19,531 nt of DNA, taken from the NCBI GenBank assembly GCA_002292945.1, contig DBCG01000052.1, positions 10,173-29,703 on the forward strand, written 5' to 3'. The notes beneath the pieces were generated by a model. It ran no database searches. It was not told where the DNA came from and was given only the letters and a program-made list of their open reading frames with translations. This document shows, piece by piece, positions 1-8,873 of this stretch. The DNA comes from Proteobacteria bacterium UBA964. Lineage in GTDB: Bacteria > Pseudomonadota > Gammaproteobacteria > Steroidobacterales > Steroidobacteraceae. Made by a program: the position numbers and the translations under genes. Position 1 is the first letter of the stretch. Every line of letters starts with the position of its first letter.

Positions 1-534
1 GCCGAGCCGTTCGCCGGTGCTGCCGCGTGGTTGGCGGCGCGACGCCCGGATCTGCGGTTCGTGGCGCCGCTGGTGAATGCCGCGGTGCGTATCCGCTTCG
101 AGTCGGCCTGGGCGAGCGCAGCGCCCGGTGTCCCCCTGCATGGCGTGGAGGGCCGCTCGCGTGAGGTTTTGGCCGCGGCGGATGTGGTGCTGGTCGCCTC
201 CGGCACGGCGACGCTCGAGACGCTGCTCAGCAAGCGGCCGATGGTGGTCGCGTACCGATTGGGGGCCGCCACCGCTTTCCTGCTGCAGCGGCTCGGCCTC
301 GTGAAGGTCCAGCATTTCTCACAGCCCAACCTGTTGTCGGGTCGGGAGGTGGTCCCCGAGTTCTTCCAGGCCGCCGCGACCCCAGAGGCGCTCGGGGCTG
401 CGCTGCTCGGTTGGCTCGATTCCCCTGCGCGGCTGCCGCCCTTGCAAGCGGCCTTCGATGAGATACACGAACGCCTGCGTTGCGGTGGCGCGGGGCTCGC
501 CGCCGATGCGGTGATCGAACTGCTGGCGCGATGA
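1..534 (+). CDS. lpxB: Lipid-A-disaccharide synthase, 3' part
   Basis: The frame is open from base 1, so the 5' end lies outside the window; 177 C-terminal residues are visible of about 380 usual for the family. LpxB is a peripheral inner-membrane glycosyltransferase (family GT19) that joins UDP-diacylglucosamine and lipid X to form the lipid A disaccharide. The visible part carries the family's C-terminal signatures: a VLVASGTATLETLL stretch, followed by PMVVAYRLG and then QPNLLSGREVVPEFFQ, which align by eye with the E. coli protein (LLASGTAALE, PMVVGYR, LPNLLAGRELV). It ends in a TGA that overlaps the rnhB ATG by four bases, the usual lpxB-rnhB arrangement. No truncation is seen within the visible part. 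Identification is from recognised motifs plus gene order. Confidence 0.95.
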   Translation, partial: AEPFAGAAAWLAARRPDLRFVAPLVNAAVRIRFESAWASAAPGVPLHGVEGRSREVLAAADVVLVASGTATLETLLSKRPMVVAYRLGAATAFLLQRLGLVKVQHFSQPNLLSGREVVPEFFQAAATPEALGAALLGWLDSPARLPPLQAAFDEIHERLRCGGAGLAADAVIELLAR

Positions 535-1115
535 GCGGCGTACTGACGACCGGGGTCGATGAGGCCGGGCGCGGCCCGCTCGCGGGGCCCGTGGTCGCAG
601 CGGCCGTGATCCTCGACCCGGCGCGCCCCGTGGCGGGGCTCGCCGACTCCAAAGCGCTCACGCCCGCGGTACGTCGTGAACTGGCGGCGGCGCTCCGCTG
701 CCGTGCGCTCGCTTGGTCCATCGGTCTTGCGAGCCCGGCGGAGATCGACGCCCTCAACATCTTGCAGGCCACTTTGCTGGCGATGCGACGGGCGGTGGCC
801 GGGCTTGCGCTCGCGCCCGGCCATGTCGAGATCGACGGCAATCGATTGCCCCGATTGGAGGGTCTGCCGGGGATCGTCTCGGCCGAGGCGGTGGTCCGGG
901 GGGACGCCAGCCGAGCGGCCATCAGCGCCGCCTCCATCCTCGCCAAGACGGTCCGCGATACGCTTATGGAACATATGGATATGCGATTTCCTGCATATGG
1001 TTTCGCGATCCATAAGGGCTACCCCACCGCCGCACATCTCGCGGCGTTGCGGGCGCACGGTCCCTCAGCTGTGCACCGCATGAGCTTCGGGCCGGTAAAA
1101 TCCCTTTCGCCATGA
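531..1115 (+). CDS. rnhB: Ribonuclease HII
   Basis: 194 residues, close to the usual size of about 200. RNase HII removes RNA from RNA/DNA hybrids, including single ribonucleotides misincorporated into DNA, acting in the cytoplasm. The catalytic DEDD set is visible: D10 and E11 in GVDEAGRG, D102 in VEIDGN and D143 in ILAKTVRD. The LADSKALT motif (residues 37-44) and the C-terminal HKGYPTAAHL (161-170) are also typical. The ATG at 531 was chosen because it overlaps the lpxB stop (ATGA) and puts the DEAGRG motif at the expected distance from the N-terminus; the frame stays open upstream to a TTG at 480, but that would add residues unlike the family. The stop overlaps the dnaE ATG, so lpxB-rnhB-dnaE are probably translationally coupled. 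Confidence 0.97.
   Translation: MSGVLTTGVDEAGRGPLAGPVVAAAVILDPARPVAGLADSKALTPAVRRELAAALRCRALAWSIGLASPAEIDALNILQATLLAMRRAVAGLALAPGHVEIDGNRLPRLEGLPGIVSAEAVVRGDASRAAISAASILAKTVRDTLMEHMDMRFPAYGFAIHKGYPTAAHLAALRAHGPSAVHRMSFGPVKSLSP
1096..1101 (+). promoter_or_regulatory. -10-like hexamer just before dnaE
   Basis: The hexamer TAAAAT matches the sigma70 -10 consensus at 5 of 6 positions. It lies in the last codons of rnhB and is 10 bases before the dnaE ATG. A weak -35 candidate (TGCACC, 1072-1077) is 18 bases upstream. If used, it would give dnaE its own transcript with a leader of only a few bases. It is seen only as sequence; the hexamer is unusual in DNA this rich in G+C, but it also has to encode rnhB residues. 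Confidence 0.35.
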
Positions 1116-4100
1116 CCGGGTTCGTCCACCTTCGCCTCCACACCGAGTACTCGCTGGTCGACAGCGTGGTGCGCATCCCGGAGCTTGTCGCGGCCGTGGC
1201 GGCGTCCGGGATGCCGGCGGTCGCCATCACCGACCAGAACAACCTCTTCGCGATGGTGAAGTTCTACCGCGAGGCGATGACGCAGGGCGTGAAGCCGATC
1301 ATCGGTGTCGACCTGCTGGTCGCCGAACGCGGGGAGCGGGCGGTGCCGACGCGTATCGCCTTCTTGTGTCTCGATGAGACGGGTTACCTGAACCTCAACC
1401 GGCTCGTGTCCCGGGCCTATCTCGAGGGCCAGCAGCGCGGGGTGCCCCAGATCGATCGGGCATGGTTGAGTGCGGCGAGCCTGAAAGGTCTGGTCGCGTT
1501 GTCCTGTGGCGCAGAGGGCGATGTGGGTCGTGCGTTGACGGCGGGCCGTGCTCCGGAGGCGGCGCGTCACCTCGCGGCGTGGCGAGAGCTCCTCGGTGAC
1601 CGTTTCTATCTCGAAGTCACGCGGGTCGGCCGCGAGGGCGAAGAGCCCTTGGTGGCGGCGACCGCCGCGTTGGCGGTGGCGGAAGGTGTGGCCTTGGTCG
1701 CGACCAACGATGTGCGCTTCCTCGCCGCAGAGGACTTCGAGGCCCATGAGGCCCGGGTCTGCATCCACGACGGCGCGCAGCTCACCGATGCGTCGCGCCA
1801 GCGGCGCTACACGCCGCAGCAATACCTGCGTACGCCGGCGGAGATGGCGGAGTTGTTCGCGGATCTGCCCGAGGCCATCGCCAACAGCGTGCAGATCGCG
1901 CGGCGTTGCAGCCTGCCGCTGAAGCTCGGCGAGAGCCGTCTGCCCGCCTTCCCGGTACCCGATGGGCGCAGTGCGGAGGATTTCCTGCGGGCTGAGGCGT
2001 CCAGCGGTCTGACGACGCGCTTCTTGCGTCTGTCGGCGGGCATCGACCGGGCCGCGTACCAAGTGCGCCTCGGTACCGAGCTCGAGGTCATCTGCAACAT
2101 GGGCTTCGCCGGGTACTTCCTCATCGTCGCCGACTTCATCCGCTGGGCCCGCGCCAACGGCGTGCCGGTCGGTCCTGGGCGCGGTTCAGGTGCGGGTTCT
2201 TTGGTCGCCTACTCGCTCGGCATTACCGACATCGATCCGTTGCAGTATGACCTGCTGTTCGAGCGTTTCCTCAACCCCGAACGCGTCTCGATGCCGGACT
2301 TCGACATCGACTTCTGCATGGACGGCCGCGATCGTGTCATCGACTACGTCGCCGAGAAGTACGGGCGCCACCGCGTCTCGCAGATCATCACCTACGGCAC
2401 CATGGCGGCCAAGGCGGTGGTGCGCGATACGGGGCGCGTGCTCGGCCACGGCTATGGGTGGGTGGACCGCATCGCCAAGCTCGTGCCCTTCGAGCTCGAC
2501 ATCACCCTCGATGCTGCGCTCGAGAAGGAGCCGGAGCTGCGCAAGCTGCGCGACTCCGACGAGGAGGTCCGCGCGTTGCTCGATCTCGCCCGTTCGCTCG
2601 AAGGACTGACGCGCAACGCCGGCAAGCACGCCGGCGGCGTCGTGATCGCGCCGTCGATGCTCGAGGACTTCGCCCCGCTTTACTGCGAAGCCGGTGGCGG
2701 CTCGGTGGTGACGCAGTTCGACAAGGACGACGTGGAAGCCGCTGGCCTCGTCAAGTTCGACTTCCTGGGCCTTCGCACGCTGACCGTGATCGACCATGCA
2801 GTACGCACCATCAACGCTGCGCGAGTCGCGGCGGGCGAGGTCGGTCCGCCGCTCGACATGGCGGATCTGCCGATGGACGACGCGCCGACCTTCGCCTTGC
2901 TCAAAGCCTGCGAGACCACGGCGGTGTTCCAGCTCGAATCGCGCGGCATGAAGGATCTGGTGCGGCGCCTGCAGCCCGACCGCTTCGAGGACATCGTCGC
3001 GTTGGTCGCGTTGTTCCGCCCTGGTCCGCTCCAGTCAGGCATGGTCGATGACTTCATCGCCCGCAAGCACGGCCGCAGCCAAGGCCCGATCGACTATCTG
3101 CATCCGAGCCTCGAGACCGTGCTCAAGCCGACCTACGGCGTGATCCTCTACCAGGAACAGGTCATGCAGATCGCGCAGGTGCTCGCCGGCTATACGCTCG
3201 GTGGAGCCGACCTGCTGCGCCGCGCGATGGGCAAGAAGAAAGCCGAGGAGATGGCCAAGCAGCGCAGCGTGTTCGTCGATGGGGCCAAGGGCCGGGGCGT
3301 GCCCGAGCCGCAGGCGGCGCACATCTTCGATCTCATGGAGAAGTTCGCGGGCTACGGCTTCAACAAATCGCATTCGGCTGCCTATGCCCTGCTGTCCTAT
3401 CAGACCGCCTGGCTGAAGGCGCACCATCCAGAGGCCTACATGGCGGCCGTGCTATCGGCGGATATGGCGCACACCGACAAGATCGTCACCCTCAAGGACG
3501 AATGCGACCGTATGGGGCTCGAGGTGCTGGCGCCCGACGTCAACACCTCGGCGTGGGCGTTCGTGGTCGCCGGTGTACGGCGCGTGCGCTACGGGCTCGG
3601 TGCCATCAAGGGCATGGGCGAGGGCGCTGCGGAGAACATCGTCGCGCAGCGTGCCGCGGGCGGTCCGTTCAGCTCGATCGACGATCTTTGCCGGCGCGTC
3701 GATCTCAGCCGCGTCAATCGTCGTGTGCTCGAGGCGCTCATCCGTTCCGGCAGCCTCGATGGCCTCGGCGCGAACCGCGCGACGCTTATGGCGCGGCTGC
3801 CCGCGGCGATGCAGCTCGGTGAGCAGACGACCCGGGCGGTGCAGACCGGCCAAGACGACCTCTTCGGGCTCGGCGCCCCGGCGGGCGGCGGTACGGCATC
3901 GGATGGCACCGCATCGGGCGCTGCGCAGGCCGGCGGTATCGAGATCGGGTCGCCGTCAGCGTTGCCGGAGTGGAGCGAGACCCTGCGTCTCGCCGGCGAA
4001 CGGGAGACGCTCGGTCTGTACCTCACTGGCCACCCGATCAGCCGCTACGAGCGCGACCTCGCGCGCTTCGTCAGCGGTCGCATCGCTGATCTGGTCAGTG

Positions 4101-4684
4101 ACCGGCCGGCGACCGGTTCGCCCGAACGCGGCTATTTCGGGGGTCGCACCGTATCGGTGGCGGGCTATGTGCACGAGGTGCGCAAGCGCGGCAACCGTAC
4201 CTCCATGGTCATCGACGATCGTACCGGTCGCATCGAGGTCACGCTGTTCGACGAGGTCATGCAGCGGCACCGCGAACTCGTCATCAAAGATGCGTTGGTG
4301 CTGGTCGAGGGCCAGCTGCGTTTCGACGAGACCGGTGATGCCTGGCGGTTGTCGGCCCGCCGCATCTCCGAGCTCGACCGCGCGCGCGAACAGCAGGCAC
4401 AACGCATCGTGCTGCTTTGGCCGCGAGCACCGGGCGCCGACCATCGTCTGATGCTGCAGCGGCTCGCCGAGGTCTTGGGGCCACATCGACCAGGCCCTTG
4501 CGCCGTGGGCGTGCGTTACTCCGGCGAGCAGGCGGGCGTGTCGCTCGAGCTCGGTGACGAGTGGCGGGTCCGCGCGAACCCGGTGCTGCTCGAAGCGCTG
4601 GAGCAGTTGGTGGGCACCGAAGGGCTGCGGGTGGCCTACGGGCCGCCGGCGGGTACCGCAGGTTCGGCCTACGGTGTAGTCTGA
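1112..4684 (+). CDS. dnaE: DNA polymerase III alpha subunit
   Basis: 1190 residues (E. coli 1160). This is the replicative C-family polymerase subunit that extends both strands at the fork with the epsilon and theta subunits and the beta clamp. Order of domains: N-terminal PHP domain, palm/thumb/fingers, tandem HhH, OB-fold and C-terminal domain. Catalytic aspartates are D398 and D400 in MPDFDIDFCMDGRD and D550 in KFDFLGLRTLT. The first PHP motif reads HLRLHTEYS (H6, R8): arginine replaces a metal-binding histidine, as in E. coli, so the PHP domain is probably not an exonuclease and proofreading would come from a separate DnaQ. A QDDLF beta-clamp motif lies at 914-918, followed by a Gly/Ala/Ser-rich linker (about 921-940) and the GERETLGLYLTGHP motif. 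The OB-fold starts near 1010 (VSVAGYVHEVRKRGNR). The ATG overlaps the rnhB stop. Confidence 0.98.
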   Translation: MTGFVHLRLHTEYSLVDSVVRIPELVAAVAASGMPAVAITDQNNLFAMVKFYREAMTQGVKPIIGVDLLVAERGERAVPTRIAFLCLDETGYLNLNRLVSRAYLEGQQRGVPQIDRAWLSAASLKGLVALSCGAEGDVGRALTAGRAPEAARHLAAWRELLGDRFYLEVTRVGREGEEPLVAATAALAVAEGVALVATNDVRFLAAEDFEAHEARVCIHDGAQLTDASRQRRYTPQQYLRTPAEMAELFADLPEAIANSVQIARRCSLPLKLGESRLPAFPVPDGRSAEDFLRAEASSGLTTRFLRLSAGIDRAAYQVRLGTELEVICNMGFAGYFLIVADFIRWARANGVPVGPGRGSGAGSLVAYSLGITDIDPLQYDLLFERFLNPERVSMPDFDIDFCMDGRDRVIDYVAEKYGRHRVSQIITYGTMAAKAVVRDTGRVLGHGYGWVDRIAKLVPFELDITLDAALEKEPELRKLRDSDEEVRALLDLARSLEGLTRNAGKHAGGVVIAPSMLEDFAPLYCEAGGGSVVTQFDKDDVEAAGLVKFDFLGLRTLTVIDHAVRTINAARVAAGEVGPPLDMADLPMDDAPTFALLKACETTAVFQLESRGMKDLVRRLQPDRFEDIVALVALFRPGPLQSGMVDDFIARKHGRSQGPIDYLHPSLETVLKPTYGVILYQEQVMQIAQVLAGYTLGGADLLRRAMGKKKAEEMAKQRSVFVDGAKGRGVPEPQAAHIFDLMEKFAGYGFNKSHSAAYALLSYQTAWLKAHHPEAYMAAVLSADMAHTDKIVTLKDECDRMGLEVLAPDVNTSAWAFVVAGVRRVRYGLGAIKGMGEGAAENIVAQRAAGGPFSSIDDLCRRVDLSRVNRRVLEALIRSGSLDGLGANRATLMARLPAAMQLGEQTTRAVQTGQDDLFGLGAPAGGGTASDGTASGAAQAGGIEIGSPSALPEWSETLRLAGERETLGLYLTGHPISRYERDLARFVSGRIADLVSDRPATGSPERGYFGGRTVSVAGYVHEVRKRGNRTSMVIDDRTGRIEVTLFDEVMQRHRELVIKDALVLVEGQLRFDETGDAWRLSARRISELDRAREQQAQRIVLLWPRAPGADHRLMLQRLAEVLGPHRPGPCAVGVRYSGEQAGVSLELGDEWRVRANPVLLEALEQLVGTEGLRVAYGPPAGTAGSAYGVV

Positions 4685-4688
4685 ACCC

Positions 4689-5654
4689 ATGGGTATCAAC
4701 TTCCTCGACTTCGAGCAGCCGATCGCCGAACTGGAGGCGAAGATCGACGAGCTCCGTCATGTGACCCGCGACGGCGGCGTCGACCTGCGGGAAGAGATCG
4801 GCCGTCTGCAGGTGAAGAGCGACCGGCTCACGCGCAGCATCTTCGGCAAGCTCTCGCCGTGGCAGATCACACAACTCGCGCGGCATCCGCAGCGGCCCTA
4901 CACCCTCGATCACCTGTCGCGGGCGTTCACCGAATTCGAGGAGCTGCACGGCGACCGCATGTTCGCGGACGATCAGGCCCTGGTGGGCGGACTCGCGCGG
5001 CTCGGCGGCCGGCCGGTGATGGTCGTGGGTCACCAGAAGGGTCGCGACACCAAAGAGCGGGTGCGACGCAACTACGGCATGCCCAAGCCGGAGGGCTACC
5101 GGAAGGCGTTACGCCTGATGCGCCTCGCCGAGCGTTTCGGGCTGCCGCTCATCACCTTCATCGACACGCCGGGCGCTTATCCCGGGCTCGAGTCCGAGGA
5201 GCGCGGGCAGAGCGAGGCCATCGCGCGCAACCTCTTCGTGATGGCGCGGTTGCGGGTGCCGATCGTCAGCGCGGTGATCGGTGAGGGTGGCTCGGGCGGT
5301 GCACTTGCGATCGGGGTGTGCGACCGCTTGTTGATGCTGCAATACAGCACCTATTCCGTCATCTCGCCCGAAGGTTGCGCGAGCATCCTCTGGAAGAGCG
5401 CCGACAAGAAAGAGGCCGCCGCCGAAGCCATGGGACTCACGGCCGACCGGTTGCAACAGCTCGGGCTCATCGATGAGCTCATCCCCGAGCCCCTCGGTGG
5501 CGCCCATCGTGATGTCGATGCGATCAGCGCCGCGCTCGGTGCCGCATTGGAGCGGCATGTCGCTGCGCTCGCGGCCAAGCCCATCGACCAGCTGTTGGCC
5601 GAGCGTCAACAGCGCATCGCGGGCTTTGGTGCCTACGCCGAGGTCGCCGGCTGA
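4689..5654 (+). CDS. accA: Acetyl-CoA carboxylase carboxyltransferase subunit alpha
   Basis: 321 residues (E. coli 319). With AccD it forms the carboxyltransferase that moves the carboxyl group from carboxybiotin on AccB to acetyl-CoA, making malonyl-CoA for fatty-acid synthesis in the cytoplasm. The N-terminus NFLDFEQPIAELEAKIDEL is almost identical to the E. coli protein and fixes the start. The crotonase-type core holds GEGGSGGALAIGVCDRL (from residue 198), STYSVISPEGCASILWK and the conserved FIDTPGAYPG stretch that shapes the acyl-CoA site. It begins four bases after the dnaE stop, in the conserved dnaE-accA order, and ends just before tilS. Nothing unusual is seen. Confidence 0.98.
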   Translation: MGINFLDFEQPIAELEAKIDELRHVTRDGGVDLREEIGRLQVKSDRLTRSIFGKLSPWQITQLARHPQRPYTLDHLSRAFTEFEELHGDRMFADDQALVGGLARLGGRPVMVVGHQKGRDTKERVRRNYGMPKPEGYRKALRLMRLAERFGLPLITFIDTPGAYPGLESEERGQSEAIARNLFVMARLRVPIVSAVIGEGGSGGALAIGVCDRLLMLQYSTYSVISPEGCASILWKSADKKEAAAEAMGLTADRLQQLGLIDELIPEPLGGAHRDVDAISAALGAALERHVAALAAKPIDQLLAERQQRIAGFGAYAEVAG

Positions 5655-5713
5655 ACCGCCGGTCTGCGGGCGCGACCGCGCCCACCATCGCCGATCCTTG
5701 GGTCGCAGCGCTC

Positions 5714-7129
5714 GTGCAGCGGCTGGACGGGTTGTTGCAGGCGATCCCGGTGAGCCGGTTGTGCGTGGCGTTGAGCGGGGGCCCCGATTCGGTGGCGTTG
5801 TTGGCGGCGTTGGCAGCGGCGCGTCAAGGGCGGGCGTCGTCCGCGCGGTTGCCGTTGCGCGCGCTGCATGTCAACCATCGTCTGCAACCGCAGGCCGACC
5901 GGTGGGCGCGCGAGTGCCGCAAGCTCGGTCGCGCCCTGGGCGTTCCCGTGTCGGTGCGGGAGGTCGTGGTCGCCACAGGGCGTGGTCGTTCGCTCGAGGC
6001 CGCGGCGCGCGAAGCCCGGCGCGGTGCTTTCGTCGCGGCGCTGCAGCCTGGCGAGGCGCTGTTGACCGCTCATCACTTGGACGATCAGCTCGAGACCGTA
6101 CTGCTGATGCTGCTGCGTGGGTCAGGTGTACACGGTCTCGCAGCGATGCCGGCAGCCCAGCCGTTCGGCAAAGGCTGGCTGTTGCGTCCGCTGCTCGAGG
6201 AACCGCGCTCGGCGCTCGCGGCCTTCGTGGCGCGGCGGGGTCTCGCGTCGGTCCTCGATGCCAGCAACGCCGACGAACGGTTCGACCGCAACTACCTGCG
6301 GCACAGGGTGACCCCGTTGCTCGAGACCCGTTGGTCCGGAGCATCGCGCGCCGTCGCCCGCAGCGCGCGCCTGTTCGGCGAAGCGCGCGGGTTGCTCGAA
6401 GAATTGGCGCAGGCAGACCTTGCACGGATCGATCCGGTGCGGCTCGATCCGGCGCCTCCAGAGGGGGCATCGTCGCCGCGCAGTCTCGGTTTGCTGGGGC
6501 TCGCGAGCTTGAGTGCGGCCCGCCAGCGCAACGTCTTGCGCTCCTGGCTGCGGGAGCAGGGCGCCCTGCTGCCCGATGAGGTGCACCTCGAGCGCATCCG
6601 GGTCGAGTTGCCCGCGGCACGGCGCGATGCGCAACCCTTCGTCCGCTGGAAAGGCGGCGAGGTGCGGCGGTTCCGCGCGCGCCTGTACTTCTTCCCGCCG
6701 ATGGCCGCATCGGTGGCGGACTCCCGGCCCGTCCTGCCGGGTGAGTGGCTATGGGCCCGTGGCAGGCCGTTCGAGCTCGGGTCGGGTCGCGGGGCGCTTC
6801 GTCTGCTCGTCGACCCGCGGGGACCGATCGCCCGCGACACACTGCCACCTCGCCTCTGGGTGCGCACCCGGGTGCCCGGCGCGACGGTCGCGCTGCGCCC
6901 GGGCGGCCCGACCCATGCCGTCAAAGAGCTGCTGCGTGTGCGGGGCGTCCTGCCCTGGGAGCGCGACCGCTTGCCGGTGGTGTGCGATGGCGCGCGGATC
7001 GTGGCGGTGGGCGGCCTCTTCGTCACCGCACCCTATCAGGCGAGGGACGCCGGGCGTGGCGGGCGCCTACGCCTTGAATGGGTCGACCCCCCCGAGTTCC
7101 GCGTTGAGGAGAGTGCCGCAATTTGCTAA
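5714..7129 (+). CDS. tilS: tRNA(Ile)-lysidine synthetase
   Basis: 471 residues (E. coli 432). TilS uses ATP and lysine to convert C34 of the CAU-anticodon tRNA-Ile to lysidine, switching it from AUG to AUA reading; it is essential in most bacteria. The N-type PP-loop SGGPDS is at residues 21-26, followed by LHVNHRLQ and HHLDDQLETVLLMLLRGSG, both typical. The C-terminal TilS domain is at about 380-435 (VRTRVPGATVALRPGG, PWERDRLPVVCDG, GGLFV). The start is a GTG with no clear ribosome-binding site. The frame stays open upstream to the accA stop, but no ATG, GTG or TTG occurs between 5655 and 5713, so GTG 5714 is the first usable start and the 59 bases after accA are probably an untranslated spacer. 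Confidence 0.95.
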   Translation: MQRLDGLLQAIPVSRLCVALSGGPDSVALLAALAAARQGRASSARLPLRALHVNHRLQPQADRWARECRKLGRALGVPVSVREVVVATGRGRSLEAAAREARRGAFVAALQPGEALLTAHHLDDQLETVLLMLLRGSGVHGLAAMPAAQPFGKGWLLRPLLEEPRSALAAFVARRGLASVLDASNADERFDRNYLRHRVTPLLETRWSGASRAVARSARLFGEARGLLEELAQADLARIDPVRLDPAPPEGASSPRSLGLLGLASLSAARQRNVLRSWLREQGALLPDEVHLERIRVELPAARRDAQPFVRWKGGEVRRFRARLYFFPPMAASVADSRPVLPGEWLWARGRPFELGSGRGALRLLVDPRGPIARDTLPPRLWVRTRVPGATVALRPGGPTHAVKELLRVRGVLPWERDRLPVVCDGARIVAVGGLFVTAPYQARDAGRGGRLRLEWVDPPEFRVEESAAIC

Positions 7130-7132
7130 CCT
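7104..7132 (+). promoter_or_regulatory. Possible pyrG promoter
   Basis: TTGAGG (7104-7109), a 17-base spacer and TAACCT (7127-7132) preceded by TGC form a weak -35/extended -10 pair in the last codons of tilS. It would give a leader of about 50 bases before pyrG. The 59-base tilS-pyrG gap (7130-7188) is one of the longest in the co-oriented block, which makes a promoter here reasonable. Support is only from sequence, and the -10 matches at just 3 of 6 positions. Confidence 0.25.
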
Positions 7133-7188
7133 GACTTCCCGTCGCGCCACGGTCGTCCCGGCCGCGGCCAACCACAGCGGCGGTGTCC

Positions 7189-8871
7189 ATGTCTCGTTTT
7201 GTATTCGTCACGGGCGGTGTCGTTTCCTCGCTGGGGAAGGGCATCGCCTCCGCCTCATTGGGCGCCATCCTCGAGGCCCGCGGCTTGAAGGTCGCGATGG
7301 TCAAGCTCGACCCCTACATCAACGTCGATCCGGGCACCATGAGCCCGTTCCAGCACGGCGAGGTGTTCGTCACCGACGACGGCGCCGAGACGGACCTCGA
7401 CCTCGGTCACTACGAGCGCTTCGTGCGCACGGTCACCGGGCGTAACAGCAACTTCACCACCGGCCGCATCTACGAGCGTGTGATCGCCAAGGAGCGGCGG
7501 GGCGATTACCTCGGTGCGACGGTGCAGGTGATCCCGCACATCACCGACGAGATCAAGCGCAACATCCTGCTCGGCGCCGGCGACTCCGACGTCTGCATGG
7601 TCGAGATCGGCGGCACGGTCGGTGACATCGAGTCGCTGCCGTTCTTGGAGGCGATCCGCCAGTTGGGCGTGGAGCTCGGTCGCAGCCACTGCGTGTTCAT
7701 GCACCTGACGCTGGTGCCCGTGGTCGGCGGTTCCGGCGAGATCAAGACCAAGCCCACCCAGCATTCGGTCAAGGAACTGCGTGGCATCGGCATCCAGCCC
7801 GACATCCTGCTGTGCCGTGCGCATGACCCTTTGCCCGCGGAGCAGCGGCGCAAGATCGCACTGTTCACCAATGTCGAGGAGCGGGCGGTGATCTCCGCGG
7901 TCGATGCCCGCGACATCTACGAGATCCCCATGCTGCTGCACGCGCAGGGCCTCGACGGGATCATCGTCGAGAAACTGCGCCTCGAGGCGCAGGCGCGTCC
8001 GGCCGACCTTTCGTCATGGCAGCGCGTGGTCGATGCCAAGGCGGACCCGACCGGTGAGGTCGACATCGCGATGGTCGGAAAGTACGTGCAGATCCGCGAT
8101 TCCTATATCTCGCTCAACGAAGCGCTGACCCACGCCGGCGTGCAGACCCGCACCCGCGTGCGCATCCACTTCATCGAGTCCACCGACATCGAGGAGCGCG
8201 GCACGGGTCTGCTCGCGGGCATGGATGCGGTCCTGGTGCCGGGCGGTTTCGGCGAGCGCGGCATCGAAGGCAAGATCGCCGCGATCCGTTACGCTCGCGA
8301 GAACGCCATCCCATACCTCGGCATCTGCCTCGGCATGCAGCTCGCGGTCATCGAGTACGGCCGGAACGTGCTCGGGCTCGAGGGCGCGAACAGCACCGAG
8401 TTCAACCGCCTCGCGCCGCATCCGACGATCGCGCTCATCACCGAGTGGCAGGATGCCACCCGCGGTTCGCAGGCCCGCGACGAGTCCTCGGGCAAGGGCG
8501 GCACGATGCGTCTCGGTGCCCAAGATGTGCATCTGGCGGCGGGGTCGCGGGCGCGCGCGCTCTACGGCCGCGATGTGATCCGCGAACGGCATCGGCACCG
8601 GTACGAGTTCAACAACGGCTATCTCGATCGGTACCGCGACGGCGGATTGGCGCTCACCGGGCTCTCGCCCGACGGGCTCGTGGAGATCGTCGAGCTGGCT
8701 TCTCACCCGTGGTTCCTCGCCACCCAGTTCCATCCGGAGTTCACCTCCAACCCGCGCGACGGTCATCCGCTGTTCACCGGGTTCCTCGCTGCTGCGCGCC
8801 GCCACCACGATGCGGCTGTCGCTGGCGGCGCCGGGTCGGGTACGGCAACGGTGACGGCAGGGCGGGCCTGA
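7189..8871 (+). CDS. pyrG: CTP synthase
   Basis: 560 residues (E. coli 545). It makes CTP from UTP, ATP and glutamine in the last step of pyrimidine nucleotide synthesis. The N-terminal amidoligase domain starts with FVFVTGGVVSSLGKGIASASL (P-loop). The C-terminal class I glutaminase has the nucleophile C380 in LGICLGMQ and the H515/E517 pair in FHPEF, nearly the E. coli numbering. That agreement and the family N-terminus favour ATG 7189; an in-frame GTG at 7183 would add only two residues. No strong ribosome-binding site is visible before either. The last ~20 residues are a Gly/Ala/Thr-rich tail beyond the glutaminase. kdsA begins two bases after the stop, so the pair is probably co-translated. 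Confidence 0.97.
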   Translation: MSRFVFVTGGVVSSLGKGIASASLGAILEARGLKVAMVKLDPYINVDPGTMSPFQHGEVFVTDDGAETDLDLGHYERFVRTVTGRNSNFTTGRIYERVIAKERRGDYLGATVQVIPHITDEIKRNILLGAGDSDVCMVEIGGTVGDIESLPFLEAIRQLGVELGRSHCVFMHLTLVPVVGGSGEIKTKPTQHSVKELRGIGIQPDILLCRAHDPLPAEQRRKIALFTNVEERAVISAVDARDIYEIPMLLHAQGLDGIIVEKLRLEAQARPADLSSWQRVVDAKADPTGEVDIAMVGKYVQIRDSYISLNEALTHAGVQTRTRVRIHFIESTDIEERGTGLLAGMDAVLVPGGFGERGIEGKIAAIRYARENAIPYLGICLGMQLAVIEYGRNVLGLEGANSTEFNRLAPHPTIALITEWQDATRGSQARDESSGKGGTMRLGAQDVHLAAGSRARALYGRDVIRERHRHRYEFNNGYLDRYRDGGLALTGLSPDGLVEIVELASHPWFLATQFHPEFTSNPRDGHPLFTGFLAAARRHHDAAVAGGAGSGTATVTAGRA

Positions 8872-8873
8872 AG

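Noticed and set aside
1019..2062. 347-codon - strand frame opposite the start of dnaE
   Set aside because: Shadow of dnaE; no family resemblance and no start signal.
5473..6579. 368-codon + strand frame across the accA/tilS junction
   Set aside because: It overlaps both genes out of frame and its translation is Arg/Ala/Gly-rich without motifs.
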